Origin: an uncultured Clostridia bacterium
Lineage (GTDB): Bacteria; Bacillota; Clostridia; Peptostreptococcales; Acidaminobacteraceae
Direction: 5' to 3'
NCBI GenBank assembly: GCA_937880545.1
Contig: CALFKA010000188.1
Location: 1-5,234, forward strand
Length of the DNA stretch: 5,234 nt
The first letter of the stretch is position 1. Every line of letters begins with the position of its first letter. Of this stretch, positions 1-5,234 are shown piece after piece. The notes beneath the pieces were generated by a model, which had not been told where the DNA came from, did not search any database, and saw nothing but the letters and a program-made list of their open reading frames with translations. Position numbers and translations under genes: made by a program.

Positions 1-1
1 C

Positions 2-97
2 CGCTATAAAGGGCAGAAGATCTATGACGAGTACGTGGATATGGAGCTGTATACACAGCGATACGAAGAATGGCTCGATAAGATGGGTGTTGAATAG
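2..97 (+). CDS. C-terminal end of an upstream gene, probably the peptide-binding protein OppA (partial)
   Basis: The frame is open from the window edge to a TAG stop at 95-97 and encodes 31 residues, ending in EEWLDKMGVE. The piece is charged and rich in Tyr, Glu and Lys, with no membrane segment, as expected for the last helix of a soluble or lipid-anchored extracellular protein. It is too short to show a family motif. The call as an extracellular solute-binding protein (SBP family 5, OppA-like) rests on context: it lies directly before oppBCDF on the same strand, where the binding protein is very often found. If so, it would bind peptides outside the membrane and deliver them to OppBC. Another gene, such as a peptidase, cannot be excluded from the fragment alone. 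Confidence 0.55.
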   Translation, partial: RYKGQKIYDEYVDMELYTQRYEEWLDKMGVE

Positions 98-110
98 CCG
101 AAATGGACTC

Positions 111-149
111 AAAGTTCAGGGCTCTTGTTTCACAAGGGCCCTGACTTTT
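111..149 (+). terminator. Hairpin with short T-run between the upstream gene and oppB
   Basis: The arms 111-128 and 132-148 are almost perfectly complementary, with one bulged T and one G-U pair, and enclose a 3-base loop (TTC). The stem is about 17 bp with a GC-rich centre (CAGGGC with GCCCTG). It is followed by TTTT and then C, a short, weak T-tract. It begins 13 bases after the upstream stop and ends before the oppB Shine-Dalgarno. It looks like an intrinsic terminator that leaks, or an RNA-processing and stabilising hairpin. Either would leave more transcript for the binding protein than for the permease and ATPases, which is inference. Confidence 0.7.
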
Positions 150-175
150 CTCAAAGATGAAGAGGTAACTGCAAT

Positions 176-1117
176 ATGCTTTTATATGTCTCGAAACGCC
201 TTCTTCGCTCTCTGTTGACTCTGTTTATCATCTTGGCCATTGTGTTTATTCTTTTGAGGCAGATGCCTATCGAGGGGTATTTTGCCAACTACGATAAACT
301 CAGTAAAATGCAGATTGAGAGTGGACTACATCAGATGGGGCTTGATCAACCCATGCCCGTTCAATTGGGGCGCATGTTTAAAAATCTGTTGCAGGGAGAC
401 TTGGGTACATCCCGCATCTACCGAAACAATGTCCCTGTCACACAGATTCTCGCTCCAAAGATTCCCATTTCCTTAAAGCTTGGAAGCCTCGCGCTTTTGG
501 TCTCTCTGATTATCGGGATTCCCATGGGCACTCTAATGGCCCGCTACAAGGGGAAATTCTTCGATCATCTGGGGACCGGATTTGTCGTCTTCATACAGGC
601 GGTACCTGCCGCTGTGTATTACCTGTTTTTACAGCTCTATGGCACGCAGCTTCTGGGCATCAAAATGCTCTTTAACATCAATGACTGGAAAATGTGGATT
701 CTTCCTGTCTTTTCTATGTCTCTAGGTAATATTGCCTATTATGCCATGTGGCTGCGAAGATATATGGTAGATGAATCGACAAAAGACTATGTGCAACTGG
801 CCAGGATTAAGGGCCTCTCAGAGAACAACATCATGTTCAGCCATATTTTCCGCAATGCCTTTGTCCCCATGATTCAGTACCTTCCCACCTCCTTTCTAAA
901 TACCGTCATCGGCTCCATCTACATTGAGTCGCTGTACAGTATCCCGGGGATGGGAGGCTTATTGGTTGACGTTATCAAGCGCCAGGACAATACCATGGTT
1001 CAGGCTATCGTCCTCCTCTTTGCCACGGTCGGTATCATCGGGCTCATCCTCGGTGATATGGCCATGGTCGTGCTGGATCCGAGGATTACGCTCGGACATA
1101 AGAAGGGAGGTCGCTGA
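176..1117 (+). CDS. oppB: Oligopeptide ABC transporter permease OppB
   Basis: This 313-residue inner-membrane protein is one of the two channel subunits of a peptide importer (binding-protein-dependent permease family, OppB/DppB branch). The N-terminus (YVSKRLLRSLLTLFIILAIV) forms the usual first membrane helix at about 9-28. A periplasm-side segment carries the family signature GDLGTS (74-79). Further hydrophobic segments lie near 100-122, 133-160, 172-193, 235-252 and 276-298. The EAA loop that docks on the ATPase is visible at about 206-236 (ARIKGL, then HIFRNAFVP). The protein ends with the typical DPRI motif (301-304). Its length is normal for the family. The ATG at 176 follows GAGGT (162-166) at 9 bases, and no other in-frame start is nearby. 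The stop shares a base with the oppC start. It contains no cysteine. Confidence 0.95.
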   Translation: MLLYVSKRLLRSLLTLFIILAIVFILLRQMPIEGYFANYDKLSKMQIESGLHQMGLDQPMPVQLGRMFKNLLQGDLGTSRIYRNNVPVTQILAPKIPISLKLGSLALLVSLIIGIPMGTLMARYKGKFFDHLGTGFVVFIQAVPAAVYYLFLQLYGTQLLGIKMLFNINDWKMWILPVFSMSLGNIAYYAMWLRRYMVDESTKDYVQLARIKGLSENNIMFSHIFRNAFVPMIQYLPTSFLNTVIGSIYIESLYSIPGMGGLLVDVIKRQDNTMVQAIVLLFATVGIIGLILGDMAMVVLDPRITLGHKKGGR

Positions 1118-2151
1118 TGCCTCGCCTGAAAAACCCTGCCATCACTTCGATGGAAGAAGAATTTACGAAAAGAATGGCTGAAGAGATGACGGATGAAGAA
1201 CTTTTCAGTTTTGCTGAATTTGACGAGTCACAGGTAGAGAGGACCGGCTACAGTAACTACTCCTACTGGCGCTCGACTTTCCAGGCTTTTGCCAGACGAA
1301 AGTCCGCCATGTTCTTTTTGAGTCTTGTGGTCCTTCTCGTCTTGTTCACATTTATCCAGCCGATGCTTCCCGGTCAGATTGACTATTTTCAGGTCAACAA
1401 TGACCCGACCAGCGGATTGCCGTACCGAAACCTCCGTCCCGGTACGGAGGTCACACTGACGGATGGCACCCAACACCGTTTCCTTTTGGGGACCAACTCC
1501 ATCGGTCAGGACCTGTGGGCAAATATCTGGGCCGGAACCAGAACGTCGCTGTTCATTGGTGTCACGGTAGCATTGATTGAAGCCTTTGTAGGGATTGTCA
1601 TAGGTATCTTGTGGGGGTATGTGCGCAAGCTCGACTTCTTCTTTACCGAACTCTACAATGTCCTCGACAATATCCCCGTGACGATCGTACTGATTCTGGT
1701 CGCTTATATTCTGCCGGCAGGTGTGGGAACGTTAATTCTCGCCATGAGCCTGACGGGATGGATCGGTATGGCCCGGTTTATCCGAAACTTTATCATCATT
1801 ATCCGCGACAGAGAGTACAATCTTGCCTCGCGTTGCTTAGGCACAAAGACGCCAAAGATCATCATGAAAAACCTGCTGCCTTACCTGATTTCGATAATCA
1901 TGCTGCGTATGGCGCTCTCAATTCCTGCCAACATCGGCTATGAGGTCTTTATCACCTATATCGGCCTGGGACTTCCGGCAACCATTGCAAGTCTCGGAAA
2001 CCTCATCAACGTCGGTCGTCAGATGATGCTCTCGCCGTCACTGCGTTACCAGCTGGTCTATCCGACAATCATTCTCTCGATCGTAACGATTTCGTTCTAC
2101 GTGTCGGGAAATGCTTTCTCGGATGCCGCCGACCCCAAACAGCATGTATAG
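1117..2151 (+). CDS. oppC: Oligopeptide ABC transporter permease OppC
   Basis: This second channel subunit pairs with OppB in the membrane. At 344 residues it is longer than many OppC proteins (about 300), mainly because of an acidic, soluble N-terminus: residues 13-42 are dense in Glu and Asp and come before the first membrane helix (about 64-82). The outside loop carries the OppC/DppC signature as FLLGTNSIGQDLW (122-134), close to the usual LGTDxxGRD, followed by GTRTSL (140-145). Membrane segments follow at about 145-168, 187-209, 268-288 and 312-332. The EAA loop is at about 231-260 (YNLASRCLGTKTPKIIMKN). The C-terminus ends in DAADPK, the normal family ending. The ATG at 1117 overlaps the oppB stop (TGATG) and has GGGAGG at 1105-1110, 6 bases upstream, so translation is probably coupled. 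Its only cysteine is residue 240. Confidence 0.95.
   Translation: MPRLKNPAITSMEEEFTKRMAEEMTDEELFSFAEFDESQVERTGYSNYSYWRSTFQAFARRKSAMFFLSLVVLLVLFTFIQPMLPGQIDYFQVNNDPTSGLPYRNLRPGTEVTLTDGTQHRFLLGTNSIGQDLWANIWAGTRTSLFIGVTVALIEAFVGIVIGILWGYVRKLDFFFTELYNVLDNIPVTIVLILVAYILPAGVGTLILAMSLTGWIGMARFIRNFIIIIRDREYNLASRCLGTKTPKIIMKNLLPYLISIIMLRMALSIPANIGYEVFITYIGLGLPATIASLGNLINVGRQMMLSPSLRYQLVYPTIILSIVTISFYVSGNAFSDAADPKQHV
1420..1451 (+). repeat. Two mutually exclusive inverted repeats inside oppC
   Basis: CCGTACCG (1420-1427) is perfectly complementary to CGGTACGG (1440-1447), with a 12-base loop. ACCTCCGT (1430-1437) is perfectly complementary to ACGGAGGT (1444-1451), with a 6-base loop. The right arms share ACGG, so only one 8-bp hairpin can form at a time. 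They lie in the codons for the outside loop of OppC (around YRNLRPGTEV), where sequence constraint is probably low. No T-run follows, so this is not a terminator. Confidence 0.5.
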
Positions 2152-2155
2152 GAGG
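2150..2155 (+). promoter_or_regulatory. Ribosome binding site that fixes the oppD start at 2162
   Basis: AGGAGG begins within the oppC stop codon (TAG, 2149-2151) and ends 6 bases before the ATG at 2162. The same frame is open further upstream to an ATG at 2111, but that start has no Shine-Dalgarno and would overlap oppC by 41 bases. It would also add 17 residues unlike any ABC ATPase N-terminus. The 2162 start is clearly preferred. Confidence 0.9.
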
Positions 2156-2161
2156 GAGAGT

Positions 2162-3205
2162 ATGCAGAATAAGATTCTCAGTGTTAAAGATCTTGACGTG
2201 AAGTTCAATCTGCGTGGCAGAACACTTCATGCGATCCGTAGCCTCTCCGTCGATGTCTATCGGGGCGAGACTCTTGCCATCGTTGGAGAGTCAGGCAGTG
2301 GAAAGACAGTCCTTAATAAGAACTTTATCGGTCTACTGGATCCAAACGGGTTTATCGATGGGGGAGAGATCCTCTATTATGGCAATGAGAAACCTGTCGA
2401 TCTTGCCAAGTATAAAGGAGAAAAAGACTGGCTCGGCTTTCGAGGTCGTGAGATCAGCATGATCCTGCAGGATCCGATGACGAGTCTCAATCCACTAAAG
2501 ACAATCGGCTCCCAGATTGCAGAAGCGGTCAAAGTCCACCAGAGTCTGGCAGGAGACGATCTGCGAAAAGCCGTTCACGAACTATTGCGAGAAGTCGGCA
2601 TCGATGATCCGGAGCGCAGAGCGAAGCAGTATCCCCATGAATTCAGCGGAGGGATGAGACAGCGTGTCGTCATCGCCATCGCCATCGCCTGCCAGCCAAA
2701 GATTCTCATCTGTGATGAGCCGACGACGGCGCTCGATGTGACGATTCAGGCGCAGATTCTCAATCTGCTAAAAGACCTCAAGAAGAAGCTGATGCTTACT
2801 ATCATCTTTATCACCCATGACTTAGGAGTCGTTGCCAATGTCGCCGATCGCGTCGCCGTCATGTATGCCGGGGACATCGTCGAAATCGGCACGGCTGAAG
2901 AGGTCTTCTATGACCCCAGACATCCCTACACCTGGGCGCTTCTCAGCTCCCTCCCACAGCTAGGTGTTAAAGGAGAGGAATTGTACTCCATCAAGGGAAC
3001 CCCTCCCAACCTATTTATGCCTGTCGTCGGAGATGCCTTTGCGCCGAGAAATCCCCAGGCTCTGGAGATCGACTTTCTGGAAGAACCTCCCTATTTTGAA
3101 ATTTCACCGACCCACAAAGCCAAGACATGGCTGCTAGATCCGAGATCACCAAAAGTAGAACCACCTGAATATATCAAGAATATCCGTGGGATGGGAAGGA
3201 GATGA
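2162..3205 (+). CDS. oppD: Oligopeptide ABC transporter ATP-binding protein OppD (AmiE-like)
   Basis: This 347-residue cytoplasmic ATPase pairs with OppF to power peptide import. The core motifs are intact: Walker A GESGSGKT (42-49), Q-loop ILQDPM (Q103), signature FSGGMRQR (161-168, with the M usual in OppD), Walker B ILICDEP (181-187, catalytic E186), D-loop ALD (190-192) and switch histidine H219. The C-terminal oligopeptide-transporter domain starts around HPYTWALLSSLP (254-265). In many OppD/DppD proteins this tail has four cysteines that bind a 4Fe-4S cluster. Here the matching positions read GDAFAPRNPQALEIDF (290-305) and THKAKTWLLDP (317-327), with no cysteine after residue 184. From memory, streptococcal AmiE/OppD has the same replacement, so it marks a subfamily rather than a defect. 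The stop overlaps the first possible oppF ATG. Confidence 0.95.
   Translation: MQNKILSVKDLDVKFNLRGRTLHAIRSLSVDVYRGETLAIVGESGSGKTVLNKNFIGLLDPNGFIDGGEILYYGNEKPVDLAKYKGEKDWLGFRGREISMILQDPMTSLNPLKTIGSQIAEAVKVHQSLAGDDLRKAVHELLREVGIDDPERRAKQYPHEFSGGMRQRVVIAIAIACQPKILICDEPTTALDVTIQAQILNLLKDLKKKLMLTIIFITHDLGVVANVADRVAVMYAGDIVEIGTAEEVFYDPRHPYTWALLSSLPQLGVKGEELYSIKGTPPNLFMPVVGDAFAPRNPQALEIDFLEEPPYFEISPTHKAKTWLLDPRSPKVEPPEYIKNIRGMGRR
3196..3201 (+). promoter_or_regulatory. Ribosome binding site that fixes the oppF start at 3208
   Basis: AAGGAG lies inside the end of oppD. The first in-frame ATG (3202) touches it with no spacer, too close for initiation. The second ATG (3208) is 6 bases away, the same spacing seen for oppC, oppD and the YfcC gene. 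The start is therefore 3208, two codons shorter than the longest ORF. Confidence 0.85.
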
Positions 3206-3207
3206 CG

Positions 3208-4143
3208 ATGAAAGAGAGAGAAGTAATCCTCAGTGTAAGAAATCTCGATGTCAACTTCGGCTCCCGCCGCAGACCCTTTCGAGCGGTAAAGGATGTCAGT
3301 TTCGACATATATCGGGGAGAGACTTTCGGTCTTGTCGGAGAGTCGGGAAGTGGCAAGACGACCATCGGCCGTGCGATTCTTCGCATCCATCCGGTCAGCG
3401 GAGGGGAGATCTACTATAAGGGAGAGCGCATCAGTGGAAAAATCTCCCGTGAGATGGACCAGAAAGTGGTCTCGGAGATTCAGATGATCTTCCAGGACCC
3501 CATGAGCAGTCTCAATGAACGAGCCAAAGTCGACTACATTGTCGCAGAAGGCACGTACAATACGAAGAAGCATATTTCGAAGGCGGAGAGACAGAATCTC
3601 GTAGACCAAGCTCTCCTTGATGTAGGTCTCTTACCTGAATTTGCCAGCCGCTTTCCTCATGAGTTCTCCGGTGGGCAGAGGCAGCGCATCGGCGTCGCAC
3701 GCTCCCTGATCATGGAACCCGAGTTCATCGTAGCGGATGAGCCGATCAGTGCCCTCGACGTTTCGATCCGTGCACAGGTGTTAAACCTCCTCAGTAAACT
3801 TCAGAAGGAGAGAAGTCTTACGTATCTCTTCGTTGCCCACGACCTCTCCGTCATGCGCTTTATCTCTGATCGCATCGCTGTCATTAGCCGAGGTCAGTTG
3901 GTGGAACTGGCGCCCAGTGAGGAATTATTCCGCGCACCACTTCACCCCTATACGAAGGCGCTCCTTTCGGTGGTACCTCAGCCCGACCCGGAAAGTGAAA
4001 GAGACAAAAAGATTCTGATCTATGATCCGCAGATGCATGATTATGAGAGCGATCCTCCTGTCTGGGAGGAAGTGATTCCCGGACACTTTGTCCTGGGAAA
4101 TCAGAAAGAATTGGAAGTTTACCGGGAAGAAGCCACTCGCTGA
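3208..4143 (+). CDS. oppF: Oligopeptide ABC transporter ATP-binding protein OppF (AmiF-like)
   Basis: This 311-residue second ATPase of the importer is a paralogue of OppD; both open with ILSV, a NLDV/DLDV stretch and later YRGET. All ATPase motifs are intact: Walker A GESGSGKT (44-51), Q-loop MIFQDPMSSLN (Q96), signature FSGGQRQR (153-160), Walker B FIVADEP (173-179, catalytic E178), D-loop ALD (182-184) and switch histidine H211. Neither nucleotide site in the OppD/OppF pair looks degenerate. The C-terminal tail follows HPYTKALLSVVPQPDP (246-261) and includes PGHFVLGNQKELEVY (291-305), an ending I associate with streptococcal AmiF. The protein has no cysteine at all, so it has no iron-sulfur motif. 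It is the last gene of the operon, and a terminator begins 9 bases after the TGA stop. Confidence 0.95.
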   Translation: MKEREVILSVRNLDVNFGSRRRPFRAVKDVSFDIYRGETFGLVGESGSGKTTIGRAILRIHPVSGGEIYYKGERISGKISREMDQKVVSEIQMIFQDPMSSLNERAKVDYIVAEGTYNTKKHISKAERQNLVDQALLDVGLLPEFASRFPHEFSGGQRQRIGVARSLIMEPEFIVADEPISALDVSIRAQVLNLLSKLQKERSLTYLFVAHDLSVMRFISDRIAVISRGQLVELAPSEELFRAPLHPYTKALLSVVPQPDPESERDKKILIYDPQMHDYESDPPVWEEVIPGHFVLGNQKELEVYREEATR

Positions 4144-4152
4144 ACCATACCC

Positions 4153-4181
4153 AAGACTCTTCGAAAGAAGGGTCTTTTTTT
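4153..4181 (+). terminator. Intrinsic terminator of the opp operon
   Basis: The stem is AAGACTCTTC (4153-4162) with GAAGGGTCTT (4167-4176). It is 10 bp with one G-U pair and is closed by a stable GAAA tetraloop. An unbroken run of seven T covers 4175-4181. It starts 9 bases after the oppF stop. The T-run lies only on the + side, so it ends rightward transcription and does not serve the opposite strand. Confidence 0.93.
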
Positions 4182-4252
4182 GAGCGCATGTTCATATCTT
4201 CAAAATATGAGAAGGAGTTAGTTTATGGGTTATATTGTAAAAATAATATTAA

Positions 4253-4258
4253 TATAAT
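4253..4258 (+). promoter_or_regulatory. Candidate -10 box (perfect TATAAT)
   Basis: TATAAT matches the sigma-A -10 consensus fully and would place the transcript start near 4265. The -35 is weak: 17 bases upstream lies TTATAT (4230-4235), while the better-looking TTGTAA (4235-4240) leaves only a 12-base spacer. The AT-rich surroundings raise the chance of an accidental match. It would drive the YfcC gene with a leader of about 290 bases. Confidence 0.35.
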
Positions 4259-4267
4259 GAGACAGGT

Positions 4268-4281
4268 TGTAACCGTTGATA
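4268..4281 (+). promoter_or_regulatory. Candidate cre site (CcpA operator)
   Basis: TGTAACCGTTGATA matches the cre consensus TGWAANCGNTNWCA at 13 of 14 positions; the miss is T for C at position 13. It begins 9 bases after the candidate TATAAT, so it would cover the start of the transcript, a normal place for CcpA repression in Bacillota. A carbon-linked control of an organic-acid or amino-acid carrier would make sense, but this is inference from sequence match and position. Confidence 0.35.
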
Positions 4282-4327
4282 TGACGACGTTTCATGCATA
4301 GAAAAACTGTTATATGGTGAATTCGAT

Positions 4328-4356
4328 TAAAAATAATCCCCCAAAAGTAGTATAAA
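4328..4356 (+). promoter_or_regulatory. Second candidate promoter upstream of the YfcC gene
   Basis: TTAAAA (4328-4333, 4 of 6 matches to TTGACA) and TATAAA (4351-4356, 5 of 6 to TATAAT) are separated by the ideal 17 bases. The predicted start near 4363 would give a leader of about 190 bases that begins just before GGGAGGG (4371-4377). The region is AT-rich, so this is a moderate candidate only. Confidence 0.35.
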
Positions 4357-4388
4357 TATTGTAACGAATTGGGAGGGTAGCCTATGGA

Positions 4389-4478
4389 GTGATTGAAAAG
4401 ATGCCAGGAGTATCCGCGGAGGCGGCGCTTGTCTTGAACTCCCGGCAGACAAACGACGGCAGATTCGTAAAGGAATAG
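4389..4478 (+). CDS. Doubtful 29-codon ORF in the YfcC leader
   Basis: A GTG at 4389 (or an inner ATG at 4401) opens a frame ending at TAG 4476-4478, with MPGVSAEAALVLNSRQ near its start. I do not recognise it. The strong Shine-Dalgarno GGGAGG (4371-4376) is 12 bases before the GTG and better placed for an ATG at 4384, which reads only Met-Glu-stop. Past the TAG the same frame stays open to 4583, across the YfcC start. It may be a small protein, a decayed gene or chance. Confidence 0.15.
   Translation: MIEKMPGVSAEAALVLNSRQTNDGRFVKE
4421..4460 (+). other. Imperfect hairpin in the YfcC leader
   Basis: The arms 4421-4434 and 4447-4460 pair at 11 of 14 positions, including an unbroken TTGTCT/AGACAA next to a 12-base loop. 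No T-run follows, so it is not a terminator. It could be RNA structure in the leader, or a by-product of the GC-rich patch. Confidence 0.3.
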
Positions 4479-4540
4479 AATGCTGAAGTATACCTAATTG
4501 CAGTAGAAACAATGATTTCACCCTCGATAGAGGAATTTTC

Positions 4541-4545
4541 GGAGG
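4541..4545 (+). promoter_or_regulatory. Ribosome binding site that decides the YfcC start
   Basis: GGAGG ends 6 bases before the ATG at 4552. Another ATG at 4548 is only 2 bases from it and reads into a stop after 11 codons, so 4552 is the true start. Confidence 0.85.
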
Positions 4546-4551
4546 CTATGA

Positions 4552-5234
4552 ATGAGCAACCCAGAATCAACGGCTCCTGTTAAAAAACAGAAAAAAGAGT
4601 TTCCCCACACATATGTCATTATTTTTGGTTTGATTATCTTAATGGCTCTGCTCACATGGATAATTCCTGCGGGCAAATACGAAAGATACGAAGCCACATT
4701 GCCAGACGGCAGCAAAAGAACGGTTGTTGATCCCAACTCTTTCACCATTACAGAGAACAACCCTTCCAAACCTTTTGATATTTTCAAGGCGTTTCCGAAA
4801 GGACTTGCTGAAGCGCAGTCGATCGTATTCTTCATCTTCATTGTCGGCGGCTCCTTCGCGATCATCAATGACACAGGAGCGATTGAAGCCGGTATCACGA
4901 AGATGGCTCTGGGGTTGAAAGGAAAAGAAAAGCTTTTGATCCCCATCATCGTTTTTATCTTCAGCTTGGGAGGTACTACTATCGGCATGTCGGAGGAGGT
5001 CATCGTCTTTGTCCCCATCGGCATCGCTCTGGCAAGAGCCGTGGGCTATGATGCGATCGTGGGCATGGCCATGGTCTCTCTTGGCGCCGGTGCCGGATTC
5101 ACCTCTGGCCTGATGAATCCCTTTACACTGGGGGTTGCCCAAGGTATCGCAGAACTTCCCTATATGTCAGGCTGGCAGTTACGTGTGGTCGTCATGATCA
5201 GTACTCTAACACTTGTCATTGTCTATCTTTCTCG
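4552..5234 (+). CDS. yfcC: YfcC-family membrane carrier (partial, N-terminal part)
   Basis: The first 227 residues are present and the frame runs off the window; full members have roughly 460-510, so a little under half is seen. A short Lys-rich cytoplasmic start (KKQKKEFPHT, 11-20) leads to a first membrane helix at about 21-39 (ending WIIPAGKYE), then the family's VVDPNSF (58-64). Hydrophobic segments follow at about 90-106, 127-145, 148-164, 168-187 and 208-226. Conserved stretches closely resemble E. coli YfcC: SLGGTTIGMSEE (138-149), GYDAI (165-169), GFTSGLMNPF (182-191) and VAQGIAELP (195-203). YfcC belongs to the DcuC-like anaerobic carrier superfamily, and its relatives move dicarboxylates or amino acids. 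The substrate here cannot be read from sequence. It is separated from opp by a terminator and has its own candidate promoters. Confidence 0.9.
   Translation, partial: MSNPESTAPVKKQKKEFPHTYVIIFGLIILMALLTWIIPAGKYERYEATLPDGSKRTVVDPNSFTITENNPSKPFDIFKAFPKGLAEAQSIVFFIFIVGGSFAIINDTGAIEAGITKMALGLKGKEKLLIPIIVFIFSLGGTTIGMSEEVIVFVPIGIALARAVGYDAIVGMAMVSLGAGAGFTSGLMNPFTLGVAQGIAELPYMSGWQLRVVVMISTLTLVIVYLS

Larger units (their letters stand above)
4182..4551. other. Intergenic regulatory region between opp and the YfcC gene
   Basis: These 370 bases hold no convincing gene. Positions 4196-4370 are strongly AT-rich, unlike the flanking genes, and carry candidate promoter elements and a cre-like site. Positions 4380-4480 turn more GC-rich and could fold. 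ORFs on the reverse strand here (4327-4521 and 4382-4570) have no family resemblance, and the second runs antisense across the YfcC start, so I treat them as chance. I compared the leader by eye with common riboswitch cores (T-box, SAM, TPP, glycine, cobalamin, c-di-GMP, purine) and saw no match. Confidence 0.7.

Noticed and set aside
24..218. 64-codon ORF across the upstream gene end and the oppB start
   Set aside because: It is out of frame with both neighbours, spans the hairpin and has no ribosome binding site.
2461..2474. Perfect 14-base palindrome GATCCTGCAGGATC in oppD
   Set aside because: It encodes part of the conserved Q-loop (ILQDP), so codon choice for required residues explains it.
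2671..2688. Three tandem copies of CATCGC in oppD
   Set aside because: They encode IAIAIA after the ABC signature, where this family normally has a similar hydrophobic run. This is protein constraint, not a repeat element.
3091..3609. 172-codon ORF on the reverse strand across the oppD/oppF junction
   Set aside because: It lies wholly antisense to two genes with intact ABC ATPase motifs, and its translation shows no family resemblance. It is a coding shadow.
3884..4195. Reverse-strand ORF running over the end of oppF and the terminator
   Set aside because: It starts on the far side of the terminator and is antisense to the conserved OppF tail, with no family signal.
4314..4355. 13-codon ORF (MVNSIKNNPPKVV)
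   Set aside because: It has no Shine-Dalgarno, lies in AT-rich sequence and overlaps a better promoter candidate.
4518..5142. Two overlapping reverse-strand ORFs of about 167 codons (4518-5024 and 4639-5142)
   Set aside because: Both are antisense to the YfcC-family gene and overlap each other in different frames. They have no recognisable domain and are explained by the codon bias of a membrane protein.

Overview
This window is an ordinary but nearly complete oligopeptide ABC-transporter operon (opp/ami type), followed by the start of a YfcC-family membrane carrier. All genes are on the + strand. The organism looks like a member of the Bacillota (Firmicutes). The Shine-Dalgarno sequences are strong and evenly spaced, the codons are of mixed GC, and the two ATPases have cysteine-free C-terminal tails of the kind I know from streptococcal AmiE/AmiF. 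I cannot name a genus.

Layout. Positions 2-97 hold the last 31 codons of an upstream gene, most likely the extracellular peptide-binding lipoprotein (OppA). A strong hairpin with a short T-run (111-149) separates it from the permease genes and is well placed to let only part of the transcription through. Then come oppB (176-1117), oppC (1117-2151), oppD (2162-3205) and oppF (3208-4143), tightly packed and probably translationally coupled. A clean intrinsic terminator with a GAAA loop (4153-4181) ends the operon. The binding protein would capture peptides outside the cell, OppB and OppC form the membrane channel, and OppD and OppF hydrolyse ATP to drive import.

Positions 4182-4551 are a 370-base non-coding region, AT-rich in its first half. 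It holds two candidate promoters, a near-consensus CcpA operator (cre) just downstream of a perfect TATAAT, and a leader that could fold and that contains a doubtful 29-codon ORF. The YfcC-family carrier starts at 4552 and is cut off by the window edge after 227 codons. It seems to be a separate transcription unit from opp.

Two start codons are set by the ribosome binding sites rather than by the longest ORF: oppD at 2162 and oppF at 3208. oppC, oppD, oppF and the YfcC gene all have a purine-rich Shine-Dalgarno ending 6 bases before the start. I found no mobile element, CRISPR array, RNA gene or clearly new system. The points most worth checking are the hairpin after the upstream gene, the lack of iron-sulfur cysteines in OppD/OppF, and the regulatory layout upstream of the YfcC gene.
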